Part shown: piece by piece, positions 7,906 to 18,484 of the stretch
How the letters are laid out: every line of letters starts with the position of its first letter
Position numbering within the stretch: position 1 is the stretch's first letter
DNA from: Phycisphaerales bacterium
GTDB taxonomy: Bacteria > Planctomycetota > Phycisphaerae > Phycisphaerales > UBA1924
Direction: 5' to 3'
Assembly (NCBI GenBank): GCA_026982335.1
Contig: JALSHH010000035.1
Location: 1-54,562, forward strand
DNA: 54,562 bases
Position numbers and translations under genes: made by a program
Notes under the pieces: generated by a model
The model's database searches: none
What the model was told of the DNA's origin: nothing
What the model saw: only the letters and a program-made list of their open reading frames with translations

Positions 7906-8469
7906 ATGCCCCTCCCACCACCCAATCCGGTCCAGAATCAGACACCCAGCCCGGCCCCAAGCGCCATCGTCGTCTCACGCTATAACCAAACGATTACCTC
8001 GATGATGCGCGATGGGGCCATCGGTGCATATCTTGATCGAGGCGGAGTCGAATCCAACCTCGCAATCCTCCATGCACCCGGAGCTTATGAACTCATCTCA
8101 ATCGCCCGGGCCGCAGCATCGAGCGGCATGTTCGGCTCGGTCATCTGCCTCGGGTGTGTCATCAAAGGCGAAACTTCCCACGATCAGCATATCGCCAATG
8201 CCGTCGCCAATGGCCTGGCCCAGATTACCGTGGCCACAGGTGTGCCCGTTGCCTTTGGCCTGCTCACCACCAATACCAACGAGCAAGCCCGCGCCCGCGC
8301 AGGCGGCGACAAAGGCAACAAAGGAGCAGAAGCAATGAACGCCGCCCTCGACGCAGCCGATGCGATTGCAACCCTCGACCATGCCAAAGCAACCAACACC
8401 CCAAGCGTTCGTTTCACCCCCACCCGATCATCCAACGACAAACTGACGAGTGCGAAGGAATCAAAATAA
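7906..8469 (+). CDS. ribH: 6,7-dimethyl-8-ribityllumazine synthase
   Basis: Condenses 5-amino-6-ribitylamino-uracil with 3,4-dihydroxy-2-butanone 4-phosphate, the penultimate step of riboflavin synthesis. The visible family motifs are VSRYNQTIT (substrate-binding strand), HAPGAYELI and GCVIKGETSHDQHIAN, which carries the catalytic His. LTTNTNEQARARAGGDKGNKG follows; in other species it is LTt.t.eQA..Rag...NKG. It is 187 residues, a little longer than usual (150-160) because of a Pro-rich N-terminus and an unstructured C-terminal tail. No obvious ribosome-binding site precedes the ATG at 7906. It heads a tight ribH-nusB-ftsY operon (nusB starts 4 nt after its stop). No FMN riboswitch was seen upstream. 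Confidence 0.94.
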   Translation: MPLPPPNPVQNQTPSPAPSAIVVSRYNQTITSMMRDGAIGAYLDRGGVESNLAILHAPGAYELISIARAAASSGMFGSVICLGCVIKGETSHDQHIANAVANGLAQITVATGVPVAFGLLTTNTNEQARARAGGDKGNKGAEAMNAALDAADAIATLDHAKATNTPSVRFTPTRSSNDKLTSAKESK

Positions 8470-8473
8470 TCCC

Positions 8474-8950
8474 ATGGCTTCACCACGCGACATCCGTAAA
8501 CTCGCCCTTCTGGCACTCTACCAACTCGATGCCCGTGCTGGTGAGGACATTGAATCCATCCGCGAATCACTCAACGATGTTCACACCCTCGAAGACGAGG
8601 GGCTGATCTTTGTTGATCGCAAAACTGAGTTCACCGACAATCAACGCGACAAAGCCTTCGACCTTGCCCAAAGGGCCTACGAGCACCGCTCGGTCGCCGA
8701 CATCGAACTCAACGAACTCTCCAAAGATTGGACCGTCACCCGAATGCCCATCGTCGATCGTTCAATCCTCCGCCTAGCACACTACGAAATGACCGCGATT
8801 GCCGACCCCAAACCCAAGGCGGCCGTCAACGAAGCCGTTGAACTCGCCAAGGTGTTCTCGACAAAAAACTCTCCCGGCTTTGTCAACGGCATCCTCGACA
8901 AAATCCTCAAACGCGTCCTTGCACACACAGATACTGCATCGGAGGGCTAA
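8474..8950 (+). CDS. nusB: Transcription antitermination factor NusB
   Basis: A 158-residue all-helical RNA-binding protein that works with NusE in antitermination at rRNA operons. Matching features are the N-terminal RKLALLALYQLDAR (R-x-x-Ala-L-Q-aLYq), the central DRSILRLAHYEM, and the C-terminal KAAVNEAVELAKVFSTKNSPGFVNGILDK, with the diagnostic NEaVeLAK...SpkFVNGvLd pattern. ATG 8474 is preferred to an upstream in-frame ATG at 8450 because the latter lies inside ribH and adds residues not found in the family. ribH followed by nusB is a common bacterial gene order. Confidence 0.94.
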   Translation: MASPRDIRKLALLALYQLDARAGEDIESIRESLNDVHTLEDEGLIFVDRKTEFTDNQRDKAFDLAQRAYEHRSVADIELNELSKDWTVTRMPIVDRSILRLAHYEMTAIADPKPKAAVNEAVELAKVFSTKNSPGFVNGILDKILKRVLAHTDTASEG

Positions 8951-8953
8951 CCC

Positions 8954-9877
8954 ATGGCGATCTTCCGCAAAACAATCAACAAACTCAAAAAAGGACTTGG
9001 AAAAACACGAGAAACATTCGTCGCCTCGCTCCGCTCAATACTCCGCGGCAAGCAACTCGACGATGAACTCATCAAGGAAATCGAAAAACGATTGATCCAG
9101 TCCGATGTCGGCGTGGCCGCCACCAAAATACTCATCGACGCCATCAATGCCGACTACAAAACAGGAACACTCACCAAAGGCGAAGATGTCATCGAGTACC
9201 TCAAGGCCGAACTCAAAGCAATGTGGCCCGCCCAAGATCGAACTCTCAATCTCGCCGACACCAAACCTTCCGTCATCCTCATGACCGGCGTCAACGGCGT
9301 AGGAAAAACCACCTCCATCTCCAAACTCTGCCGACAACTCACCACCGAAGGAAACACAGTATTGCTTGGCGCGTGCGATACTTTCCGAGCCGGCGCAGTT
9401 CGTCAGCTTGAAATCTGGGGCCAGCGCCTCGGCGTCGAAGTCGTCAAAGGGCAACAAGGCGGCGATCCCGCTGCCGTTGCCTTCGATGCGTGCGCCGCTG
9501 CCAAAGCACGCGGGGTTGATATCCTCATCATCGACACCGCCGGTCGCCTTCAGACCCAAACTGGTCTAATGGATCAACTAAGCAAAATTCGCCGAGTGAT
9601 CGACAAACAAATCCCCGGCGCCCCCCACGAGACCTTGTTGGTCCTCGACGCCACCAGCGGCCAAAACGCTCTGCGACAGGCCGAGGAATTCAATGCGGCG
9701 GCCGGTGTAACAGGCATCTTCCTCAGCAAACTCGATGGCACCGCCCGAGGCGGCATCGTCGTGGCCATCAAAGAAGCCACCAATATTCCCGTCAAATTCA
9801 TCGGGATCGGCGAAACGCCCGATGATGTCGAACCCTTCGATCCAGAGCAGTTCGTCGAGGCGATGTTTGCAGAGTGA
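8954..9877 (+). CDS. ftsY: Signal recognition particle receptor FtsY
   Basis: A 307-residue GTPase that docks SRP-ribosome complexes at the membrane. The N domain is residues 1-~95. The G domain contains the P-loop GVNGVGKTTS, the G2 region DTFRAGAVRQL, IIDTAGRL (G3), SKLDGTARGG (G4 with closing loop) and GIGETPDDVEPFDPEQFV at the C-terminus, all typical of FtsY rather than Ffh. There is no Met-rich M domain. The acidic A domain of enterobacterial FtsY is missing, as in many phyla; the basic, amphipathic start (FRKTINKLKKGLGK) may serve as the membrane-binding helix. It starts 3 nt after nusB stops. Confidence 0.96.
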   Translation: MAIFRKTINKLKKGLGKTRETFVASLRSILRGKQLDDELIKEIEKRLIQSDVGVAATKILIDAINADYKTGTLTKGEDVIEYLKAELKAMWPAQDRTLNLADTKPSVILMTGVNGVGKTTSISKLCRQLTTEGNTVLLGACDTFRAGAVRQLEIWGQRLGVEVVKGQQGGDPAAVAFDACAAAKARGVDILIIDTAGRLQTQTGLMDQLSKIRRVIDKQIPGAPHETLLVLDATSGQNALRQAEEFNAAAGVTGIFLSKLDGTARGGIVVAIKEATNIPVKFIGIGETPDDVEPFDPEQFVEAMFAE

Positions 9878-10000
9878 ATAATAAGATCGTGAATAGAGGA
9901 TCGAAGGATACCCATTCTTCTGCTTCTCGTCCTCTGCTCCTTGCGCCCATGGAGGGGGACAAAAGTGCAAACAAACAAGAGAGGCAAACAAGAGGGGGTG

Positions 10001-11893
10001 TCACCCTGCACTATCTCCCCGAGCTTCATATTCGCTCTCGAAATCCTCCGCGAACGATACTGGCCCCGGCAGTTCACTCTTCCAAGGTTGCTCAGCCGTG
10101 ATCTCCCGCGCCGCCTTGCGCCCCTCGATCACCGACCGCCGCTCGGTGTTGGCTTCTGGTATTTCGAGTTTCCTCGCTGGAGTATCGTCCTTCGTAAGAT
10201 GAATCGTCTGCGTCGGAAAGGCAAACTCAACCCCTAAACGATCCGCCAAACGCACCACATCGAGCATAAACCGATGCTTCTCACGCAGCTCGATCGACCA
10301 GTCTGGACACTCAAAGAAAATATACACAAGAATATCGAGCGAGTGCGGCCCAAAATCATTGAGCCAGACATGATAGTAGTCTTTACGGGTATACGGATGC
10401 AACTTGACAATCTCACGGATCCCCGAGCAAAAAGCTTCGATCTTATCAGGATGAGTGTCGTAGGTGACATTAAGCTTCGTGGTGTAGCGCCGGTATTTGC
10501 GTCGACCATAGTTATCGACTTTGGCCCGAACAAGCGTGGCATTGGGAACCGTCACCAGCGAGTTATAAAAAGTGCGAATACGCGTCGAGCGAAACCCTAG
10601 GTCTTCGACGGTGCCTTCGACATCGTTGACATAGATCCAATCCCCAATCTCGAATGGACGATCGAGGATCACCGCGATAGAGCCAAAGAAATTCTCAATG
10701 GTATCCTTGGCTGCAAACGCAACCGCCAAACCACCAATACCCAGCCCGGTAAGCAAAGGCATGATCTCAATGTTAAAAGCACTGGCAATATAAATGAGTC
10801 CAATGGCACCAATGAAAAGCTTGGCCGTGCGCTTGATCATCGGCACCAGCAAGTCGTCGAACTTGGTCTCGGTCTTGGAAGCTTGGACCGTAAGCCAATC
10901 ACCAATCAGGTCGGTGATTTTGAAAGCCGCCCAAACCAGCGAAGCCATAAAAACCACCCGAACAGCAACAATCAAAATGATCGTTGCCGGAGGAGGAAGA
11001 AGTCCCAAGTCAAGTGCAAGATACCAAATCCCTGCCGTCGCAAGCAACCCGAACGGGCGAACCGCCCGTTTGAGCGATCCCTTCTCCACCTCTCGCCCCC
11101 GTTTAATCTCAAAGCGATGCCAAAGCGCACGCAAAATAGTTCGAGTCAGTAGATCAAAGATCACCCCAACAAAAATAACAACCAAAATGCCAATCCATTG
11201 CCAATGCTCGAGTCCCAGCGAGGTCTTCCCTTTGAGCGTGCCCGGAACAGCACTACGGATCTTGCCCATCAAAGTCTGATCGAGCACCACACCTGCGATG
11301 GTCTTGTCATCTTCAGTCGCAATCGCAAAATCATGAATCTGGTCAAGGGTTGCCCGATCGAACCGCCAGTGACCATCATCACCCTTGGCCAGTGCGATCG
11401 AAAAGCCAGGGTGTTTGGCTGCAAAAACTTGATGGTGAGGCATCGTCCAATCACGCTGAGGAAAAAACACGAATGAAGACGCTTCGGGATTGTCCGGAAG
11501 TTGGTTCTCTCGCACTTCACCAATGCGGCCCAGTACCATGTAGAGATCAAAAGCCGCGTTGCGCTTCGTCTCAAGAGGAAGATTCGGTTCAAGATCAAGG
11601 CATTCCACCGCCTTTTCAATCGCCACGCGTTTACCGCGTGATGAATCCGCGTTGGTGTATTCATTAATCGCCGACAAAAAGGTAAACATCGTCGCTCGAG
11701 GAGACTTGAGCAATGGATTAATATCAACCTGAGAAACAGGGGCTCCCCCCTCCACAGAAGACGGTGTTTGTTCGGCACCCGATTGCTCGTCTTGAGCCCC
11801 GAGTCCCACATGCAAAGGAAACAGAAGAGGCAAGACAGCAACCCACAGGCGTGCTCCCAGAACGATGCGCATGAATATCTGGATCATCTTCAT
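10001..11893 (-). CDS. MscS-family mechanosensitive ion channel
   Basis: About 630 residues. The N-terminus has a signal peptide (hydrophobic LWVAVLPLLFPLHVGLGA) and a ~200-residue periplasmic part. Transmembrane spans follow from ~230, and the MscS core at ~360-560 includes the pore helix GLGIGGLAVAFAAKDTIENF, then RPFEIGDWIYV and the beta-domain DLGFRSTRIRTF. The channel relieves osmotic downshock by opening under membrane tension. ATG 11893 is preferred over a GTG at 11920 because it begins the signal peptide (MKMIQIFMRIV). It is convergent with ftsY and divergent from atpD. Confidence 0.9.
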   Translation of the reverse strand: MKMIQIFMRIVLGARLWVAVLPLLFPLHVGLGAQDEQSGAEQTPSSVEGGAPVSQVDINPLLKSPRATMFTFLSAINEYTNADSSRGKRVAIEKAVECLDLEPNLPLETKRNAAFDLYMVLGRIGEVRENQLPDNPEASSFVFFPQRDWTMPHHQVFAAKHPGFSIALAKGDDGHWRFDRATLDQIHDFAIATEDDKTIAGVVLDQTLMGKIRSAVPGTLKGKTSLGLEHWQWIGILVVIFVGVIFDLLTRTILRALWHRFEIKRGREVEKGSLKRAVRPFGLLATAGIWYLALDLGLLPPPATIILIVAVRVVFMASLVWAAFKITDLIGDWLTVQASKTETKFDDLLVPMIKRTAKLFIGAIGLIYIASAFNIEIMPLLTGLGIGGLAVAFAAKDTIENFFGSIAVILDRPFEIGDWIYVNDVEGTVEDLGFRSTRIRTFYNSLVTVPNATLVRAKVDNYGRRKYRRYTTKLNVTYDTHPDKIEAFCSGIREIVKLHPYTRKDYYHVWLNDFGPHSLDILVYIFFECPDWSIELREKHRFMLDVVRLADRLGVEFAFPTQTIHLTKDDTPARKLEIPEANTERRSVIEGRKAAREITAEQPWKSELPGPVSFAEDFESEYEARGDSAG

Positions 11894-12033
11894 AGCCCCG
11901 ATGCTATCCGATTTTGTCACTCCATTCCCAATCCTGACTGCCCACGCCGAACAGATCGACGATCGAAGGTAATTGAGCCCCGCATTGGTGGCCCATCGGC
12001 TCCGGGCGACCTACCCTACCAATCCAAATATGA

Positions 12034-13536
<1,503 letters not shown>

Positions 13537-13560
13537 ACAAGTACGCTTTTTCAATCAAAA

Positions 13561-13590
13561 CGCCCAACCAAATGGTTGGGCGTTTTTTTT
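13561..13590. terminator. Bidirectional intrinsic terminator between atpD and the BLUF-like gene
   Basis: Perfect 10-bp stem CGCCCAACCA (13561-13570) / TGGTTGGGCG (13573-13582), then eight Ts on the plus strand. On the minus strand the same stem is followed by TTTTGATTG, so it can also stop the convergent transcript. Confidence 0.88.
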
Positions 13591-13618
13591 ACGCGTGCAC
13601 ATGAAAGAAGGGGTTCGA

Positions 13619-14065
13619 TTATGCCGCGTCGGAGTGTGACGAGTTTGCAAATTGCTCGCAAAAAAGTTTGAACATGCTCTTCGCCGCAACAGGCGTAGAT
13701 GACGGATCCGATTGAGTCTGTTGCCCAAGCACACGCAACACTGAAAGATCTGCATGCCCAGACGCCTGCACTTCGAAAATATCCATCACCCATTTTTCAA
13801 ATTGTCGTTCCTTCAGCCCCGTAAAAATGAGAACCTCTGAATCCTTCATCATCGCGCTTGATGATACACGATCAAAATTCGATTCGACTGCCCCATAATC
13901 ACCCTCCATAATTTCAAAAAGATACCCACCAGCAATAATCAGCACCCCGGTTATTCGCTCTCGGGCATAAATGCGTGTATTCATATCCTTGTGCTGATAC
14001 AGAAGCGGATCGGCAGCAGACTTCACACGCAGCTTCGCGACATAAACAAGGCAGGCCAATGACAT
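13619..14065 (-). CDS. BLUF-domain-like protein lacking key flavin residues
   Basis: A 148-residue protein. Residues 1-~95 follow the BLUF (blue-light using FAD) pattern: LVYVAK with Tyr8, then RERITGVLIIAGGYLFEIMEG, a helix with AVESNFDRV, and LKERQFEKWVM with the conserved Trp. In photoactive BLUF proteins the ITG strand is preceded by an invariant Asn and the FLQxLEG strand holds an invariant Gln. Here these positions (18 residues apart, as in AppA) are Tyr33 and Glu51. Blue-light photochemistry therefore looks unlikely; ligand binding or a purely structural role is possible. A ~50-residue tail of unknown role follows. AAGGAG precedes the ATG at 14065. No neighbour suggests a partner. Confidence 0.75.
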   Translation of the reverse strand: MSLACLVYVAKLRVKSAADPLLYQHKDMNTRIYARERITGVLIIAGGYLFEIMEGDYGAVESNFDRVSSSAMMKDSEVLIFTGLKERQFEKWVMDIFEVQASGHADLSVLRVLGQQTQSDPSSTPVAAKSMFKLFCEQFANSSHSDAA

Positions 14066-14303
14066 GAATACTCCTTAATACCACCAATCGGGTCGGCCCA
14101 CGCAATGTGCGCCTGCCCTGACTTCGTCAAGAAGAATCATGCTCTCGAGTCGACCGAGCAATCACAGAAAAGATTCTAAATCTTCGGGCAACAACGCCTC
14201 AACCATGCTGCCAACAAAAATAAAAACCCACAAAACTGTGTCTCATCCAGAAGTGACCGGCATTCGATCTCCCCCACCGCTCCATTGTGTAGACCCCATG
14301 CCC

Positions 14304-15170
14304 TTAGAACAGCCCAAGAGCAAAAAAGATCGCAGTAAACACCAAGTCAGCAACCACAATCGCAACAATACACTCCACCACCGTATAGGTCGTCGCCCGC
14401 CCAACCCCCGCTGCACCACCGGTCACTTTGAGCCCATTGGTGCATGCAATAATTCCAATAAGCGTACCAAAGACCCCTCCTTTAACCACCCCGGTCAAAA
14501 AATCCACCAACTTGGCCTGCGTGAGCATATTGTCCACATAAGTCTGATAGGGAATCTCCAAAACCGTAACCGAGATCGACAGCGCAGCAACAATCGAACA
14601 AAAACTCGAAATCACCCCCAACGCTGTCATCGAGACACTGGCTGCCAAAAGCCGGGGAACAACCAAAAAACGAACCGGATTAAGAGCACTGGCCTCAAGC
14701 GCTTCAATCTCCTCAGAAACCACCATCGTCCCAATCTCGGCAGCAATCGACGCCCCGGCAAATCCTGTCAACACAATCGCCCCAATAAGAGGACCAAGCT
14801 CACGCAAAACTGCCACCGTAATAATATTAGCAATCTTATCACGCTGTCCAAAATCATCGAGTGGAGGCGAAAGCTGAAGCGCCAAAATCAAACCCACAGC
14901 TCCCGCCACCAACGCCACAATAAAAATAGACTGTACCCCAATTCGGCAGATCTGTGAAACAATCGCACTCTTGCCAAGTCGATACTGAGAACGAAAAACA
15001 CCACGCAAAAACCAACGCGTAGTATCAACAAGCAAATAAAACACCTCGCCCACATGGTCAAGAATCCCAATAAACCGACGCCCAACAATCGCTACTGGGT
15101 AAAGCAACACCACAAATATAAGTGAAAGGTGCCTAGGCTTGTCTCCATTTTGAAAATTCAAATCGGACAT
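14304..15170 (-). CDS. MlaE-family ABC transporter permease
   Basis: A 288-residue inner-membrane permease of the MlaE/TTG2B family, which moves phospholipids or other lipids between membranes. It has the family signature LRELGPLIGAIVLTGFAGAS, then IAAEIGTMVVSEEIEALEAS, five to six hydrophobic spans, and the C-terminal GVVKGGVFGTLIGIIAC. The partner ATPase (MlaF) and MCE protein (MlaD) are not adjacent. Instead it is the last gene of a minus-strand run after a STAS protein (51-nt gap) and an RsbW-like kinase. MlaB of the Mla complex is itself a STAS protein, so the upstream STAS gene may be its partner (inference). Confidence 0.88.
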   Translation of the reverse strand: MSDLNFQNGDKPRHLSLIFVVLLYPVAIVGRRFIGILDHVGEVFYLLVDTTRWFLRGVFRSQYRLGKSAIVSQICRIGVQSIFIVALVAGAVGLILALQLSPPLDDFGQRDKIANIITVAVLRELGPLIGAIVLTGFAGASIAAEIGTMVVSEEIEALEASALNPVRFLVVPRLLAASVSMTALGVISSFCSIVAALSISVTVLEIPYQTYVDNMLTQAKLVDFLTGVVKGGVFGTLIGIIACTNGLKVTGGAAGVGRATTYTVVECIVAIVVADLVFTAIFFALGLF

Positions 15171-15221
15171 GGCTTCAACACGCCTTATGTATCAGCGTAA
15201 AGATACTCAAAGTGAAATGAC

Positions 15222-15572
15222 TCACAGTGAAATCGCCTCATCACGACTGGAAACGATCGAAAAAAAAGAATCCAAGCGAGCAATCTCAAAAATCGCGCTT
15301 ACCTTTTGGTTCATGCAACAAATGACCAATTTCGTATCGGATTTGCTCGCGTTGCGCATCGCCTCAACAAGCGTCGCAAGACCAGAAGAATCCATATAAT
15401 GGACATCCTCAAGATCGATCACCATCTTGTGGACCGAAGAACCCATCTCCTGACGAATCGTAGTCCGAAGCTCAGGAGACCGACTCATGTCAATGTCCGC
15501 TGTAGGCACCAGCACCACCACACCTTGCTCAGGGCGGTCAATATTGATAAATGTCGATTGTTGGTGTGCCAT
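15222..15572 (-). CDS. STAS-domain protein (anti-sigma factor antagonist / MlaB-like)
   Basis: A 116-residue single STAS domain of the SpoIIAA/RsbV type. The segment GVVVLVPTADIDMSRSPELR is the first strand and helix. VIDLEDVHYMDSSGLATLVEA holds the phosphorylatable serine in the DSSGL motif. LVICCMNQKVSAIFEIARLD is the last strand-helix. In partner-switching, the unphosphorylated form frees a sigma factor or effector from an anti-sigma kinase. An RsbW-like kinase is encoded 68 nt upstream and an MlaE permease follows, so either role (sigma control or permease subunit) is possible. GAAGGA precedes the ATG. Confidence 0.9.
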   Translation of the reverse strand: MAHQQSTFINIDRPEQGVVVLVPTADIDMSRSPELRTTIRQEMGSSVHKMVIDLEDVHYMDSSGLATLVEAMRNASKSDTKLVICCMNQKVSAIFEIARLDSFFSIVSSRDEAISL

Positions 15573-15640
15573 ACGCCCAATATCCTTCGCGGTTCAGTTC
15601 TCTCTCTCGTCTACTTTAGTCGATCCCAGCACCAATATGT

Positions 15641-16162
15641 TCAGGAAGATCCCTGAGATTTCAAACACTTGGTTTTTACCTTGGTCACGCAGCACCCTTT
15701 CCGATCCGAAAGCCTGGGCATCTCTTCCAGACGAGGGGCGTGCTTGGTCATCACCAGCCTCATCCCCACCGAATCACGCTTCTCATACCGAACCTCATCC
15801 ATCACTTCGTGAATGATGTGCACACCCAATCCACCAGGACGAATATCCTCAAGGCATCGCCCCTTCATCGTACCAGGATCGACCTGCTTGGCCTCATCAG
15901 CAATCGTAATCACAATCCCACCAATCGAATCGGCACTGGGCTTGATCGGCGAAATCCCAATCCAAATCGGACGATCAAAAACCTTGTTGTATCCATGCCG
16001 AATAATATTCGAAAGCGCCTCATCAACCGCCAATGTGATCTTCGAGCAATCCATATCATCAAACCCGATCCGACGGGCAATGCACCCAACCAACTCGCGA
16101 GCACCGCACAAGTACATCGGATCAGAGATCAGCTTCAACTCGATTTCAGGCCTGTCCTGCAT
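15641..16162 (-). CDS. RsbW-like serine kinase / anti-sigma factor
   Basis: About 173 residues with a GHKL (HATPase_c_2) fold. The N-box is KITLAVDEALSNIIRHGY, with the Glu and Asn that hold ATP-Mg2+. The G1 box is IADEAKQVDPG. The lid/G2 part is RPGGLGVHIIHEVMDEVRYE. Such kinases bind a sigma factor or other effector and phosphorylate a STAS antagonist; a suitable STAS protein with a DSSGL serine is the next gene. I prefer the ATG at 16162 to a GTG at 16168. The ~35-residue C-terminal tail is basic with four Cys (CC...C...C) and is not part of the fold. No sigma factor gene is adjacent. Confidence 0.88.
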   Translation of the reverse strand: MQDRPEIELKLISDPMYLCGARELVGCIARRIGFDDMDCSKITLAVDEALSNIIRHGYNKVFDRPIWIGISPIKPSADSIGGIVITIADEAKQVDPGTMKGRCLEDIRPGGLGVHIIHEVMDEVRYEKRDSVGMRLVMTKHAPRLEEMPRLSDRKGCCVTKVKTKCLKSQGSS

Positions 16163-16204
16163 ATCCACCCACTTCTACTCGCTGCGCAACACACCGCAAT
16201 ATCC

Positions 16205-16630
16205 TTACCACTCGGTATCTTGCTCCATCGGCCTATCCGTGCCACCAACTCCACCGTCCTTGCCCTCATCCCGAAAAGCACCCGTCTCGATCCCTCGCTC
16301 ATCAAGATACGCAATCCACCGATCAAATGCCTCGAGCCGCTCCCAATCCTGTGCAGCATGATCGTAGCCCAAGGTCTCTCCCGTACGGATTTCGAGCGAT
16401 CGGATCGCAAACATCCGCTCGGCAGGATCAAAAGACCGGAGCTTCTCCACAAGTTTCAAGAATGATTCATCATCCGCCAAGGCCGATGCGTTCACAATCG
16501 CATCGAGCCGTTTCGATGGTGCCGGTGAGTCAAACCCAGGCTTCGACTCGGGAATACACCCAGAAACCAAACCAAAAGCAAACCCCAACACCACCATAAA
16601 CCCAACATATCCCCATTGATCACGAAACAT
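16205..16630 (-). CDS. Putative lipoprotein (about 141 aa)
   Basis: Starting at ATG 16630, the protein begins with a hydrophobic signal (GFMVVLGFAFGL) and a lipobox VSGC, so it is likely lipidated and anchored in an envelope membrane. The mature part is helical and acidic, with a segment LVEKLRSFDPAERMFAIRSLE that resembles a single HEAT-like repeat, then WERLEAFDRWIAYLDERG. The C-terminus is Gly/Asp-rich. I do not recognise a family. It is the first gene of the run leading into the RsbW-like kinase (42-nt gap), STAS protein and MlaE permease, so an envelope role is plausible (inference). Confidence 0.7.
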   Translation of the reverse strand: MFRDQWGYVGFMVVLGFAFGLVSGCIPESKPGFDSPAPSKRLDAIVNASALADDESFLKLVEKLRSFDPAERMFAIRSLEIRTGETLGYDHAAQDWERLEAFDRWIAYLDERGIETGAFRDEGKDGGVGGTDRPMEQDTEW

Positions 16631-16723
16631 ACAACAACTGTAGGCCTCAAGACTTAGACGCACTTTACTGGAGAAGAATACCAACCGGTTGCTCCAAAAA
16701 CTCGCAATTTCTGTCCCCGCGAC

Positions 16724-16763
16724 TACGATATCACCCGGAGATCATCACTTTCTCCGGGTTTAT
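16724..16763 (+). promoter_or_regulatory. guaA leader: -10-like box and hairpin
   Basis: TACGAT (16724-16729) resembles a -10 box, though no -35 stands out. It is followed by a perfect 9-bp stem ACCCGGAGA (16733-16741) / TCTCCGGGT (16751-16759) and TTT. The hairpin lies about 80 nt upstream of the guaA start and could act as an attenuator or 5' stabiliser. It does not match a purine riboswitch. Confidence 0.4.
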
Positions 16764-16840
16764 CGGACGCAGAACCACAATCCCTGCATTCCAACCACCG
16801 CAGACCTCAAACTCTGCCCTATCACCCGTCGAGATGAACC

Positions 16841-18424
16841 ATGTCCAATCAGCCAAAATCATACATCGAGCACCAAGTCGTCCCCGTTTTGGACTTCGGG
16901 TCCCAAACCGCCCAACTCATCTGCCGACGCGTCCGAGACGCCGGCGTCTTCTCGGTCCTTCTCGCCCCTTCCATCACCGCCGACGAACTCCACAAAATGA
17001 ACCCCAAAGGCATCATCCTCTCCGGCGGCCCTGCCTCCGTCACCGACGACAACGCCCCCACCATGGACCCCGAAGTCCTCGAACTCGGCATCCCCATCCT
17101 GGGCATCTGCTATGGCATGCAGCTCGCCTGCCACCTGCTGGGCGCATCGCTCCATAAAGCACCCCACCGCGAATACGGCCGAGCACAACTCTCCATCAAA
17201 TCCAACGGCCACACCGACAACATCTTCCACGCCATCCCCGAACATACCCAGGTTTGGATGTCCCACGGCGACCAAATCTCCGATCTCAACAAAGCACACA
17301 TGACCTCCATCGCATCAACCGACACCTGCCCATACGCAGCCGTCCGATCCGATGACCCCGCCCATACCTTCATCGGCGTCCAGTTCCATCCAGAAGTCAC
17401 CCACACCCCCCACGGCCCAGAAATCTTCCGCAACTTCCTCTACGAAATGTGCAACTGCTCAGGCTCGTGGAAAATGAGTGCCTACGCCGACGAAGAAATC
17501 GCCCGCGTACGAAAACTCGTCGGCAACAAACGCGTCCTCTGCGGCCTCTCCGGCGGCGTCGATTCCTCCGTCGTCGCTGCGCTCCTCCACAAAGCCATCG
17601 GCGACCAACTCACCTGCGTCTTCGTCGACAACGGCTTGCTCCGCAACAAAGAGCGCGATCTCGTCGAACACACCTTCCGCGACCATTTCAAAATCGACCT
17701 CCGCGTCGTCGATGCGTCCAAAGCCTTCCTCGATGACCTTGCCGGCGTCGATGACCCACAAATCAAGCGCAAACGCATTGGGCATCGGTTTATTGAAGTC
17801 TTCAAAGAGGCTGCCGACGAAATCGACGGCGCTGACTTCCTCGCCCAAGGCACGCTCTATCCAGATGTCATCGAATCCGGGCACGGGCACAGCGGCAACT
17901 CGGCCAACATCAAACTCCACCACAATGTCGGCGGCCTCCCCGAAGAGCTCGGGTTCGATCTCATCGAGCCTCTGCGTGAACTCTTCAAAGACGAAGTCCG
18001 CGCCCTGGGCACGGTCCTCGGGCTCCCCGATTCCATCGTCTGGCGTCACCCATTCCCGGGGCCCGGTTTGGCTGTGCGGGTCTTGGGCGATATCACCGAA
18101 GAGAAGCTCGAAATCGTCCGCAACGCCGACGAAATCCTGCTCGAAGAGATCGTCGCCGCCGGCCTCTATCGCAAGACCAGCCAAGTCTTCGCTGTCCTGC
18201 TCCCCATCCAATCCGTTGGCGTCATGGGTGACGGGCGCACCTACGAACGCGTGATTGCGATCCGAGCCGTCGAAACCCAAGATTTCATGTCCGCCGACTG
18301 GTCCCGCATCCCCTTCGATGTCCTCGCAAGAATCTCGACAAGAATCATCAACGAGGTGCCGGGCGTAAACCGGGTGGTCTACGACATTTCATCCAAACCC
18401 CCCGCAACAATTGAATGGGAATAA
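16841..18424 (+). CDS. guaA: GMP synthase (glutamine-hydrolysing)
   Basis: Converts XMP, glutamine and ATP to GMP. It is 527 residues, the normal length. The class I amidotransferase domain (1-~205) shows the nucleophile GICYGMQ, the oxyanion region ILSGGPASV and the catalytic His/Glu in [10 protein letters not shown]. The ATP-pyrophosphatase domain has the P-loop [14 protein letters not shown]. The dimerisation domain ends with [17 protein letters not shown], the family's invariant C-terminus. Both halves look intact. A single gene preceded by a leader hairpin; the next gene is convergent. Confidence 0.98.
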   Translation: MSNQPKSYIEHQVVPVLDFGSQTAQLICRRVRDAGVFSVLLAPSITADELHKMNPKGIILSGGPASVTDDNAPTMDPEVLELGIPILGICYGMQLACHLLGASLHKAPHREYGRAQLSIKSNGHTDNIFHAIPEHTQVWMSHGDQISDLNKAHMTSIASTDTCPYAAVRSDDPAHTFIGVQFHPEVTHTPHGPEIFRNFLYEMCNCSGSWKMSAYADEEIARVRKLVGNKRVLCGLSGGVDSSVVAALLHKAIGDQLTCVFVDNGLLRNKERDLVEHTFRDHFKIDLRVVDASKAFLDDLAGVDDPQIKRKRIGHRFIEVFKEAADEIDGADFLAQGTLYPDVIESGHGHSGNSANIKLHHNVGGLPEELGFDLIEPLRELFKDEVRALGTVLGLPDSIVWRHPFPGPGLAVRVLGDITEEKLEIVRNADEILLEEIVAAGLYRKTSQVFAVLLPIQSVGVMGDGRTYERVIAIRAVETQDFMSADWSRIPFDVLARISTRIINEVPGVNRVVYDISSKPPATIEWE

Positions 18425-18484
18425 AAAGGCAATCGGCGGTGGGCAAACCCGGATACCACGCCCCACCGTCATCCCCACCACCGC

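Noticed and set aside
10234-11279. Plus-strand frames antisense to the MscS channel gene
   Set aside because: No ribosome-binding sites or family sequence, whereas the minus-strand frame has full MscS motifs.
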